Assembly: GCF_014118685.1 (NCBI RefSeq)
Contig: NZ_JACFAK010000013.1
Span: forward strand, 1 to 64,000
Direction of reading: 5' to 3'
Source of the DNA: Flaviflexus huanghaiensis
Lineage (GTDB): Bacteria > Actinomycetota > Actinomycetes > Actinomycetales > Actinomycetaceae
Length of the DNA stretch: 64,000 nucleotides
In this document: positions 57,115 to 64,000 of the stretch, one piece after another
How positions within the stretch are numbered: the first letter of the stretch is position 1
Layout: every line of letters starts with the position of its first letter
Program-made: the position numbers and the translations under genes
Notes under the pieces: generated by a model
Seen by the model: only the letters and a program-made list of their open reading frames with translations
Told to the model about the DNA's origin: nothing
The model's database searches: none

Positions 57115-58077
57115 GTGAGTGAGCGGTCGACGTCCAGCCTGGAAAAGGCAGAGGTAGCGACGGAAAGTCCTCCGAAGCCTCTCCATCCCACCACGAAGAA
57201 GCGCTCGACAGTTGCAGCGTATATCGCGCTGACAAAGCCGAGAATCATTGAACTTCTTCTGACGACGACGATCCCCACCGTCATCCTTGCGGCGGGTGGC
57301 TGGCCGAGCTGGCAGGTGCTCGTGTCCTGCATCGTTTTCGGTTACCTCGCGGCAGGGTCTGCGAACGCCTACAACATGGTCCTCGACCGCGACATCGACG
57401 CCGTCATGAACAGGACAAAGCAACGTCCGCTCGTCACTGGCGAGATTTCCGCTCGCGCGGCGACGATCTTCGCCACCGCGCTCGGCATCATCTCGATCAT
57501 CGGTTTTGGGGTGTTCACGAACTGGCTTGCGGGTGCCCTCGCGGCCATCGCGATTCTCCTCTACGTCGTCCTCTATACGATCATCCTCAAACGTCGCACG
57601 GACCAGAACATTATCTGGGGGGGAGCGGCAGGCTGCATGCCCGTCCTCATCGCGTGGGCGGCGCAGACCGGCACTCTCGACTGGGCGGCTGCAGTCCTGT
57701 TCCTCATCATCTTCTTCTGGACACCCCCGCACTACTGGCCGCTGTCGATGAAATTCGCCAAGGACTACCGCAAGGCCGGAGTGCCGATGCTCGGCGCCAT
57801 CGCTGACGATGCTACGGTAAGCCGCCGAGTCGTTCTCTATGGCGCTCTCACCGTCGCGGCCACCCTCGCTCTCATCCCCATCGCCCCGATGGGACTGCTC
57901 TACTCGGTCGCAGCCGTGGCCGCAGGGGCGTGGTTCCTCTGGTCGTGTATCGACCTCTACCGCCACGCCCGTCACCCGGAGCGTGGGCGGCCGAAGGCGA
58001 TGAAGGTGTTCCACGGGTCGATTTACTACCTGACGATCATCTTTCTCGCGATCGCAATCGACCCCTTCCTCGTGTGA
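57115..58077 (+). CDS. ctaB: Protoheme IX farnesyltransferase (heme O synthase)
   Basis: UbiA-family membrane prenyltransferase that farnesylates heme B for cytochrome oxidase. It has 320 residues and about nine helices. The two prenyl-diphosphate sites are NMVLDRDIDAVMNRTKQRP and DYRKAGVPM with upstream WTPPHYWPLS. GTG 57115 follows AGGTGG by 5 nt. The ctaB-tkt divergent pair is standard in actinobacteria; its stop overlaps xerD. Confidence 0.95.
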   Translation: MSERSTSSLEKAEVATESPPKPLHPTTKKRSTVAAYIALTKPRIIELLLTTTIPTVILAAGGWPSWQVLVSCIVFGYLAAGSANAYNMVLDRDIDAVMNRTKQRPLVTGEISARAATIFATALGIISIIGFGVFTNWLAGALAAIAILLYVVLYTIILKRRTDQNIIWGGAAGCMPVLIAWAAQTGTLDWAAAVLFLIIFFWTPPHYWPLSMKFAKDYRKAGVPMLGAIADDATVSRRVVLYGALTVAATLALIPIAPMGLLYSVAAVAAGAWFLWSCIDLYRHARHPERGRPKAMKVFHGSIYYLTIIFLAIAIDPFLV

Positions 58078-58985
58078 GAGTCCAGCGGGCGGTCTCGGGA
58101 TACCTCGACTGGATCGCCGTGGAACGGTCGCTGTCGCCCAACACTGTCAACGCCTACTCCCGCGACCTCGCCCGCTACCTCGCATATCTCGACGGTCTCG
58201 GAGTCGCGGAGCTCGACGAGATTGATTCCCCTGTTACCGCGGGCTTCTCTGAGAGCCTTGCCGACGAGGGATTGTCCCGATCATCCGTCGCTCGGACGCT
58301 CACCGCGGTGCGTTCCTTCCACCGCTTCTGTGTCGCTGAGGGCTGGACACAGATCGATCCGGCCCGCGATCTCGCCTTGCCGAAACAGGACCGACGACTG
58401 CCGAAGCCGATAACGGTTGAGCAGGTGGCGGACCTCATCGAGGCAGCCGCCGCCCAGGACCCTCCGCTCGGGCCGCGGGACGCGGCCCTTATCGAGCTCC
58501 TCTACGGAACCGGCGCCCGTATCACCGAGGCGCTTGCGCTCGACGTTGACGACGTCGACATGGTGGGGGAGTCCGTGCGGTTGTTCGGCAAGGGTGGCAA
58601 AGAGCGGATCGTTCCGCTCGGCTCCTATGCAGTCGACGCGGTTGGGGCTTATCTTGTGCGGGCTCGGCCCGCACTCGCCCAGAAGGGAAAGGGGACGAGC
58701 AGACTGTTCCTCAACCTGTTGGGTCGGCCCCTGTCCCGCCAATCTGCGTGGGCGGTTGTTCAGGACGCCGCGATCCGAGCAGGAATCACAGGCCACATCT
58801 CGCCACATACCCTCCGGCACTCGTACGCGACACACCTCCTGTCCGGCGGTGCCGATATCAGGGTTGTTCAGGAGCTTCTCGGCCACGCGTCGGTGACGAC
58901 AACCCAGATCTACACGGCGGTCACGATCGAAACCCTCCGGGAGACCTACGCGATCTCGCACCCTCGCGCACGGAGTCGGACGTGA
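58074..58985 (+). CDS. xerD: Tyrosine recombinase XerD
   Basis: Resolves chromosome dimers at dif with XerC. It has 303 residues. The N-terminal SAM-like domain contains SPNTVNAYSRDLARYL. The catalytic residues are Arg in GTGARITEAL, Lys in GKGGKERIVPLG, His-x-x-Arg in SPHTLRHSYATHLL, His in LLGHASVTTT and the nucleophile Tyr in TQIYTAV. GTG 58074 overlaps the ctaB stop; the longer frame to 57930 lies within ctaB. Confidence 0.95.
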   Translation: MRVQRAVSGYLDWIAVERSLSPNTVNAYSRDLARYLAYLDGLGVAELDEIDSPVTAGFSESLADEGLSRSSVARTLTAVRSFHRFCVAEGWTQIDPARDLALPKQDRRLPKPITVEQVADLIEAAAAQDPPLGPRDAALIELLYGTGARITEALALDVDDVDMVGESVRLFGKGGKERIVPLGSYAVDAVGAYLVRARPALAQKGKGTSRLFLNLLGRPLSRQSAWAVVQDAAIRAGITGHISPHTLRHSYATHLLSGGADIRVVQELLGHASVTTTQIYTAVTIETLRETYAISHPRARSRT

Positions 58986-58990
58986 TTCGC

Positions 58991-58996
58991 TATTGT
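58991..58996 (+). promoter_or_regulatory. -10 box of parA, leaderless geometry
   Basis: TATTGT is followed by 6 nt and GTG 59003, within the 17-nt gap after xerD. Confidence 0.55.
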
Positions 58997-59002
58997 TGAA
59001 GC

Positions 59003-59863
59003 GTGACCGACAACCCGAAGCAGCCCCCGCTCATCAGCGACCCGACCGGCGACGACTACCCGTACCCGCCGGATCTTGATGGGCATGGTCCTGCCCGCAT
59101 CATCGCCATGTGCAATCAGAAGGGTGGCGTCGGCAAGACGACGACATCCATCAACCTGGCTGCCGCTCTTGCTGAGTATGGGCGAAAGGTTCTCGTCATC
59201 GACTTCGACCCGCAAGGCGCAGCCTCGGCTGGTCTTGGCATTAACGCGCGCGGCCTCGACCGCACGATCTACACCGAGCTTCTCGCCGCAAAGCCCAACA
59301 TCCGCGACATCATCCATGAGACGTCGGTTGAGGGCCTTGACGTTGTTCCCGCAAATATCGACCTCTCGGCGGCAGAGATCCAGCTCGTATCCGAGGTTGG
59401 TCGGGAGCAGACGCTCGCTCGAGTGCTCCGTCCTGTGACCGATGACTATGACGTCATCATTATCGACTGTCAGCCCTCCCTTGGCCTGCTCACCGTCAAC
59501 GCGCTGACCGCAGCCCACGGCGTCATGATCCCGCTCGAGGCCGAGTATTTCGCGATGAGGGGGGTTGCCCTTCTTATCGAACAGATCGACCGTGTGACCG
59601 AGCGTCTCAACCCGAAGCTACGCCTGGACGGCGTTCTCCTCACGATGGTTGACCTGCGAACCCTTCACTCCCGCGAGGTCATCGCCTCTGTCGAGGAAGG
59701 ATTTGGGGACAGGGTGTTTACGACGAAGATCGCTCGCACCGTCAAATTCCCGGACGCGACGATTGCCGCTGAGCCGATCACGACGTATGCGCCAACCCAT
59801 GCGGGTGCACACGCCTACCGCCGGCTGGCCCGTGAAGTCATCGCCCGCGGCCACAGTGCGTAA
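59003..59863 (+). CDS. ParA-family ATPase next to scpAB
   Basis: Walker-type ATPase of 286 residues with deviant Walker A KGGVGKTTTSINLAAAL, DFDPQGAASAGLG and IIIDCQPSLGLLTVNAL. It corresponds to the ParA-like gene before scpA in other actinobacteria (Rv1708 in M. tuberculosis), not to the chromosomal ParA beside ParB near the origin. A role in chromosome organisation with ScpAB is inferred from context. GTG 59003 has no Shine-Dalgarno site and a leaderless -10. Confidence 0.9.
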   Translation: MTDNPKQPPLISDPTGDDYPYPPDLDGHGPARIIAMCNQKGGVGKTTTSINLAAALAEYGRKVLVIDFDPQGAASAGLGINARGLDRTIYTELLAAKPNIRDIIHETSVEGLDVVPANIDLSAAEIQLVSEVGREQTLARVLRPVTDDYDVIIIDCQPSLGLLTVNALTAAHGVMIPLEAEYFAMRGVALLIEQIDRVTERLNPKLRLDGVLLTMVDLRTLHSREVIASVEEGFGDRVFTTKIARTVKFPDATIAAEPITTYAPTHAGAHAYRRLAREVIARGHSA

Positions 59864-60620
59864 GCAGGACACCCTTTTCGAGACCGAGGGAGCGCTCGGC
59901 TTCGATGTCAGCCTCGATGTTTTTTCCGGTCCCTTCGACGTTCTCCTCTCTCTTATTGCGAAGAGGCGGCTCGACATCACAGACATCGCGCTCGCCGAGG
60001 TGACTGACGAGTTCCTCGCACATGCTCGAGCGCGTGCGGAGATGGACCTGTCCCAGGCCAGCGAGTTCCTTGTTGTCGCCTCGACCCTTCTCGCTCTCAA
60101 GGCGGCCCGACTCCTGCCAACCGCCGATGATGATGACGAGGATCTCGAGCTTCTGGAGGCGCGGGACCTGCTTTTTGCGAAGCTCTTGCAATACAAGGCG
60201 TACAAGGATCTCGCTGTCATGATCACGCGCACGCTCGCGGAGAATGCACGTGCCATGGCGCGTGATGTGCCGCTTGAGGAAGAGTTCGCAGCCCTCATGC
60301 CAGAGGTTGATCTTCGGATCTCTCTCGACGGTTTTGCCGAGCTTGCGCGCCAGGCTCTCGAACGGGACATGTCGGCGCCGGAGATCGAGCTTGACCACCT
60401 CCATGCACCCCTCGTCTCAGTCGATTCCCAAGTCGATGTTCTCAAAGTCAAACTTGCTGGTGGACGAGTCGTTTCCTTTCGGGAGCTGTGCGAGGATGCT
60501 CCGACGATCGCGACCGTCGTCGCGCGTTTCCTCGCCGTGCTCGATCTCCTCAAGGACAACTCGGTGACAGTCCTTCAGGATGGCGCACTTGCAGAGCTGG
60601 AGGTTCAGTGGACGGCATGA
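59856..60620 (+). CDS. scpA: Segregation and condensation protein A
   Basis: Kleisin subunit that bridges the SMC heads. It has 254 residues. The N-terminal SMC-neck contact is FDVSLDVFSGPFDVLLSLIA followed by KRRLDITDIALAEVTDEFL; a winged helix forms the C-terminus. GTG 59856 lies 8 nt inside parA; the open frame to 59649 overlaps parA and shows Ser/Arg-rich nonsense sequence. Confidence 0.93.
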   Translation: MRKQDTLFETEGALGFDVSLDVFSGPFDVLLSLIAKRRLDITDIALAEVTDEFLAHARARAEMDLSQASEFLVVASTLLALKAARLLPTADDDDEDLELLEARDLLFAKLLQYKAYKDLAVMITRTLAENARAMARDVPLEEEFAALMPEVDLRISLDGFAELARQALERDMSAPEIELDHLHAPLVSVDSQVDVLKVKLAGGRVVSFRELCEDAPTIATVVARFLAVLDLLKDNSVTVLQDGALAELEVQWTA

Positions 60621-61219
60621 GAACTGGGAGCACCGGCAGCGAACGAGAGGCCGGGTCAGTGGACACTGCTGACCTCCGGGAGGTTCTCGAGGCGATCCTC
60701 ATGGTTGTGGCTGAGCCGGTCTCCACTCGGCACCTCTCGCAGGTCCTTGGCGTTGCGGAATCGGTGATTGAGCAGCGGCTGCGCGCCCTTGCTGCCGACT
60801 ATCGCGGTGAGACGGGGACGAGGCGCGGTTTTGAGCTACGCGAGGTGGGGGCGGGATGGCGGATCTTCTCGTCACCGCGGTTTGCGGATGAGGTTGGGGC
60901 GTTCATCACCTCGGGCCAGACGGCACGGCTGTCGGGCCCCGCGCTCGAGACGCTTGCTGTCATCGCCTACCGACAGCCCGTCACTCGCTCCCAGATCGCG
61001 GAGATCCGCGGTGTCAACGTCGACGGGGTCGTGAGAACCTTGACAACTCGCGGGCTTATCGAGCCGACCGGTCAGGAGGCTAGTGGTGCGGTCCTGTATG
61101 GTACTACTGGATATTTTCTTGAAAAAATGGGGATGACGTCGCTTGCGGAGCTTCCGCCGACGGCCCCGCACCTGCCAGAGCTCGAAGAGCTTGACGAGAT
61201 GGAGAAGGATCGACGATGA
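60617..61219 (+). CDS. scpB: Segregation and condensation protein B
   Basis: Winged-helix partner of ScpA in the SMC complex, 200 residues. Typical segments are LEAILMVVAEPVSTRHLSQV, FELREVGAGWRIFSS and LETLAVIAYRQPVTRSQIAE. ATG 60617 overlaps the scpA stop (ATGA); the upstream in-frame region is within scpA. Confidence 0.94.
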   Translation: MRTGSTGSEREAGSVDTADLREVLEAILMVVAEPVSTRHLSQVLGVAESVIEQRLRALAADYRGETGTRRGFELREVGAGWRIFSSPRFADEVGAFITSGQTARLSGPALETLAVIAYRQPVTRSQIAEIRGVNVDGVVRTLTTRGLIEPTGQEASGAVLYGTTGYFLEKMGMTSLAELPPTAPHLPELEELDEMEKDRR

Positions 61220-61944
61220 GCGAACAGGGCGAGCGGCTACAGAAGGTTATGGCACATGCCGGCGTGGGCTCCCGTCGCGCCTGCGAGGACATCATCGAAC
61301 AGGGCCGCGTGTCTGTCGATGGAGCGACTGTCACGAGGCTCGGCACGCGCGTTCTGCCCGGCCAGATCATCAGGGTCGACGGGGAGCGCATCATCTTCGA
61401 TGAGTCGAAGGTGACGATCGCGCTACACAAGCCAGCTGGCGTTGTGTCGACGATGGAGGACGACATGGGCAGGTCCTCGCTTGCGCAGTTCGTTGAGGAT
61501 CGCACGGAGCGTCTCTACCACGTTGGTCGGCTCGACCAGGACACAGAGGGTCTGATTCTTCTGTCCAACGATGGCGAGCTCACTCACCGCCTCACCCACC
61601 CGTCCTTCGAGGTGCCGAAGACCTATGTCGCAACAGTCGAGGGCCAGGTCAACCGAAGCTTGCAGCGCATTCTCGAGAATGGCGTCAACCTCGAGGAGGG
61701 CCTCGTCAAGGCCGATCACGTGAAAATCATCGAAATGGGCCTTCCCAATTCGATCGTCGAGATCACCCTCCACTCGGGTGCGAACCGTGTCGTTCGCCGG
61801 ATGCTCGATGCAGCAGGGTTCCCCGTCACCCGTCTTGTGAGGACCTCGTTTGGCACGATCACGCTCGGGAGGCTCAAGCCCGGCCGCTCCCGCATCATCG
61901 GCGGAAGCGAGCTCGGCGCGCTCATGAAGTCGGTCGACCTGTGA
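61216..61944 (+). CDS. rluB: Pseudouridine synthase RluB family
   Basis: 23S rRNA pseudouridine synthase of the RsuA/RluB/E/F group, 242 residues. An N-terminal S4 domain (ERLQKVMAHAGVGSRRACED) is followed by the catalytic Asp in HVGRLDQDTEGLILLSNDG. ATGA overlap with scpB. The scpA-scpB-rluB order is widely conserved. Confidence 0.94.
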   Translation: MSEQGERLQKVMAHAGVGSRRACEDIIEQGRVSVDGATVTRLGTRVLPGQIIRVDGERIIFDESKVTIALHKPAGVVSTMEDDMGRSSLAQFVEDRTERLYHVGRLDQDTEGLILLSNDGELTHRLTHPSFEVPKTYVATVEGQVNRSLQRILENGVNLEEGLVKADHVKIIEMGLPNSIVEITLHSGANRVVRRMLDAAGFPVTRLVRTSFGTITLGRLKPGRSRIIGGSELGALMKSVDL

Positions 61945-63023
61945 TCGTCCGCATCATCGGCACGGGTCTGCTGGGGACGTCCCTCGGCCTTGCCCTGTCG
62001 GGGCGTCACGAGATTCAGCTTGAGGATGCGTCGCCGATGACGGCGGCGCTGGCACAGGACCTCGGCGCGGGCCTGCAGGCCAGCACCGATTCGCCTGCCC
62101 CCGATCTTGTCATTGTCGCTACCCCGCCCGACGTGGCCGCAACAACAGTGAACAGCGCCCTCGTGGCTTTCCCGCATGCGATTGTCACTGACGTCGCGTC
62201 CGTCAAGGAGATCGTCCTCGCGGAGGTGACGGGGGGCCGCGAGCGCTACGTTGGCTCTCATCCGATGGCAGGCAGGGAGCGGTCGGGGGCGATCGCTGCC
62301 GATGGGGATCTCTTCATCGGTCGCCCCTGGGTTGTCGTCCCGCACGAGACCTCACGGCCGGATGCGATTGACATGGTCAAGAGGATTGCAATGGAGGTGG
62401 GCGCATTTCCGATGGAGATGGGAGCCGCTGCCCATGACAGCGCGGTCGCCCGCGTCTCCCATGTTCCCCAGCTCATGTCGTCCCTCGTCGCGGCAACCCT
62501 CGTCGATGCCCCGCCGTCCAGCCTCGATCTGGCGGGCCAGGGCCTGCGGGATGTCACCCGTATCGCTAGTTCCGATCCCAAATTGTGGGCGACGATCATC
62601 GCGGGTAATCCGGCTTTTGTCGCAGACATTCTCTGCAGTATTCGTTCCCGACTCGATTCCCTCATTGACGGTGTCAAGACGATGGCGGAGCAGAACACGC
62701 ACACCGGTGTCGCGAGCGTTGCACGGGTCATCAGTGACGGCAATATTGGTGTGTCGCGGATTCCTGGCAAGCATGGCGGGGCGCCTGTTCGCTATGCCAC
62801 GGTCTACGTGCTTGTGCCCGATAAGCCCGGCGAGCTCGGCAGGCTTTTCACTGAGACTGGGCAGATCGGGGTCAACATCGAAGACCTCACGCTTGAACAT
62901 TCGGCAGCGCAGCCCGTGGGGCGGGCCGCGCTCAGCGTCAACCCGTCCCAGGCGAAGCCTCTGGCTGACGGCCTCGAGGAGCGAGGCTGGACAGTCGCCT
63001 CGGTTGAAATGGAGGAAAACTGA
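61941..63023 (+). CDS. tyrA: Prephenate dehydrogenase with ACT domain
   Basis: Tyrosine synthesis enzyme of 360 residues. The NAD fold starts VRIIGTGLLGTSLGLAL; the substrate His is in VGSHPMAGRERSG, and SHVPQLMSS follows. A C-terminal ACT domain (about 285-360, YVLVPDKPGELGRLFTETG) suggests feedback by tyrosine. GTG start overlaps rluB (GTGA). No chorismate mutase is fused. Confidence 0.92.
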   Translation: MIVRIIGTGLLGTSLGLALSGRHEIQLEDASPMTAALAQDLGAGLQASTDSPAPDLVIVATPPDVAATTVNSALVAFPHAIVTDVASVKEIVLAEVTGGRERYVGSHPMAGRERSGAIAADGDLFIGRPWVVVPHETSRPDAIDMVKRIAMEVGAFPMEMGAAAHDSAVARVSHVPQLMSSLVAATLVDAPPSSLDLAGQGLRDVTRIASSDPKLWATIIAGNPAFVADILCSIRSRLDSLIDGVKTMAEQNTHTGVASVARVISDGNIGVSRIPGKHGGAPVRYATVYVLVPDKPGELGRLFTETGQIGVNIEDLTLEHSAAQPVGRAALSVNPSQAKPLADGLEERGWTVASVEMEEN

Positions 63024-63715
63024 TGGCTATAACGATTGCCGTCGACGGGCCGTCCGGTTCCGGCAAGTCCACTGTGTCAAAAGAGGTAGCTCGCAGAAAC
63101 GGACTCGCCTACCTCGACACAGGCGCCATGTACCGGGCTGCGACATGGTGGGTGCTCGACCAGGGCGTCGACCCGGACGATGAGGAGGCAGTCATCGCCG
63201 CTGTGAAGGCGATGGAACTGACCGTGCCAGTCGATCCCGATGATCAGGTCATCCTGTGCGCTGGCCGTGACATCACCGACGCCATCCGCACGCCGGAGCT
63301 CTCTCGGGTTGTGTCCGCAGTGTCGTCATACTTCCCGGTGCGGGACATCCTCATTCGCATGCAGCGCGACATCATCACAGCCGAAACCAAGCCGGACTCG
63401 TATTCATCGGGCCGCGGCATCGTCGCCGAGGGACGTGACATCACAACCGTCGTTCATCCAAACGCTCACGTTCGGGTGCTTCTCACCGCCTCCGAGGAGG
63501 CACGGCTTGAGCGCCGTGCGAAAGAGTTCGCGGGTACCGTCGACGCGAAGACGATCGAGCAGACCCGCGGTATCGTGTCCGAACGAGACAGGCAGGATTC
63601 TGCCGTCACCGCGTTCTTAACGGCAGCTGATGGCGTTGTCACCATCGACTCCTCGTCGATGTCGATCGCCGACGTTGTTGACACCATTGAGAACCTCGTC
63701 AGGAGGGTCACATGA
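63023..63715 (+). CDS. cmk: Cytidylate kinase
   Basis: Phosphorylates CMP and dCMP. It has 230 residues. P-loop [30 protein letters not shown] and [12 protein letters not shown] are present. ATG 63023 shares a base with the tyrA stop. It is coupled to der. Confidence 0.95.
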   Translation: MAITIAVDGPSGSGKSTVSKEVARRNGLAYLDTGAMYRAATWWVLDQGVDPDDEEAVIAAVKAMELTVPVDPDDQVILCAGRDITDAIRTPELSRVVSAVSSYFPVRDILIRMQRDIITAETKPDSYSSGRGIVAEGRDITTVVHPNAHVRVLLTASEEARLERRAKEFAGTVDAKTIEQTRGIVSERDRQDSAVTAFLTAADGVVTIDSSSMSIADVVDTIENLVRRVT

Positions 63716-64000
63716 CCGACGACCAGACAGAGGCGCTGCGTAGCGCACTGGAACAGTACGACCTCACCGAGGAGGACCTCGCTGAACTTGAGTGGCGCGG
63801 CGACAGTGCCGCCCCGGTTGAGCGCCCCACACCGCCTGTCCTGGCGGTCATCGGCCGCCCGAACGTCGGCAAGTCGACACTCATCAATCGCATCCTCGGG
63901 AAGCGCGTCGCGGTCGTGCAAGACACTCCAGGTGTCACCCGTGATCGGGTGCGTTACGAGGCGTCCTGGAATGGGCGGGACTTCATCGTCGTTGACACGG
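63712..64000 (+). CDS. der: Ribosome-assembly GTPase Der (EngA), 5' part
   Basis: The first 96 codons of Der, cut by the window end. An actinobacterial N-terminal acidic extension of about 40 residues precedes the first G domain: G1 [12 protein letters not shown] and G2 in [14 protein letters not shown] overlap with cmk, the usual pair. The second G domain and KH-like domain lie outside the window. Confidence 0.94.
   Translation, partial: MTDDQTEALRSALEQYDLTEEDLAELEWRGDSAAPVERPTPPVLAVIGRPNVGKSTLINRILGKRVAVVQDTPGVTRDRVRYEASWNGRDFIVVDT

Noticed and set aside
56980-58014. 344-codon frame antisense to ctaB
   Set aside because: ctaB is complete with both prenyl-diphosphate motifs; the antisense product is Arg/Asp-rich without any domain.
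61941-63023. tyrA within the scpAB-rluB-cmk-der block as an oddity
   Set aside because: A prephenate dehydrogenase gene at this place is known in other actinobacteria, such as Streptomyces, so it is ordinary.

Overview
The window is a high-GC actinobacterial chromosome segment. Pointers to that lineage are SteA/SteB, TlyA, WhiA, OpcA, a PdtaR-type ANTAR regulator, Rv1692-type phosphatase, a DNA polymerase I without a visible proofreading motif, frequent GTG/TTG starts, many ATGA/GTGA overlaps and several promoters placed for leaderless mRNAs. Much of the gene order parallels blocks known from Mycobacterium tuberculosis (Rv1691-Rv1698, hisF-to-uvrA, uvrC-to-ctaB, xerD-to-der). An Actinomyces-like relative is plausible, but I cannot name the genus. 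There are no insertion sequences, prophage genes or CRISPR arrays; this is mostly core genome.

Layout. 1-312: the end of an rRNA operon (23S-5S spacer, 5S rRNA, hairpin), then about 700 bp without a convincing gene. 1061-2632: a lone FGGY carbohydrate kinase. 2924-15671: a tightly packed operon of eleven genes, running from a TPR protein with a very long Arg/Asp/Gly repeat tail, through HAD phosphatase, a 50-residue protein, TlyA, NAD kinase, RecN, SteA and SteB, to a GT4 (MraY/WecA)-like membrane protein, a MurJ-like flippase and a GT1 glycosyltransferase. Then come a NUDIX hydrolase and a divergent pair (uridine-kinase-like gene / hisF). 17005-23738: hisF-hisI-trpE-small membrane protein-trpC-trpB-trpA-lgt, with a strong terminator 14 nt before trpC. 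23907-35541: pyk, tRNA-Leu(CAA), pdtaR, a thioesterase, polA, a methyltransferase, rpsA, pcp-coaE and uvrB.

35605-36917: a TerC-family gene preceded by what looks like a yybP-ykoY manganese riboswitch whose closing helix competes with an anti-Shine-Dalgarno hairpin. On the minus strand follow MBL hydrolase-YciI-SBF transporter-glutamine amidotransferase; then uvrA-uvrC-rapZ-yvcK-whiA, and gap-pgk-tpiA-secG on the plus strand. 56892-51272 (minus) is a pentose-phosphate operon tkt-tal-zwf-opcA, divergent from ctaB-xerD. 59003-64000 is parA-scpA-scpB-rluB-tyrA-cmk-der, with der cut by the window end.

Functionally the window joins central carbon metabolism (lower glycolysis and pentose phosphate), His/Trp/Tyr synthesis, excision repair (UvrA, B, C, RecN, PolI), chromosome segregation (XerD, ParA, ScpAB) and cell-envelope growth (SteAB, MurJ-like, YvcK, RapZ, Lgt). 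The observations I rate highest are the riboswitch before terC, the lipid-linked-glycan-like gene trio fused to the SteAB operon, a recurrent leaderless promoter geometry, symmetric bidirectional -10 elements, and the recombination-prone repeat tail of the TPR protein.
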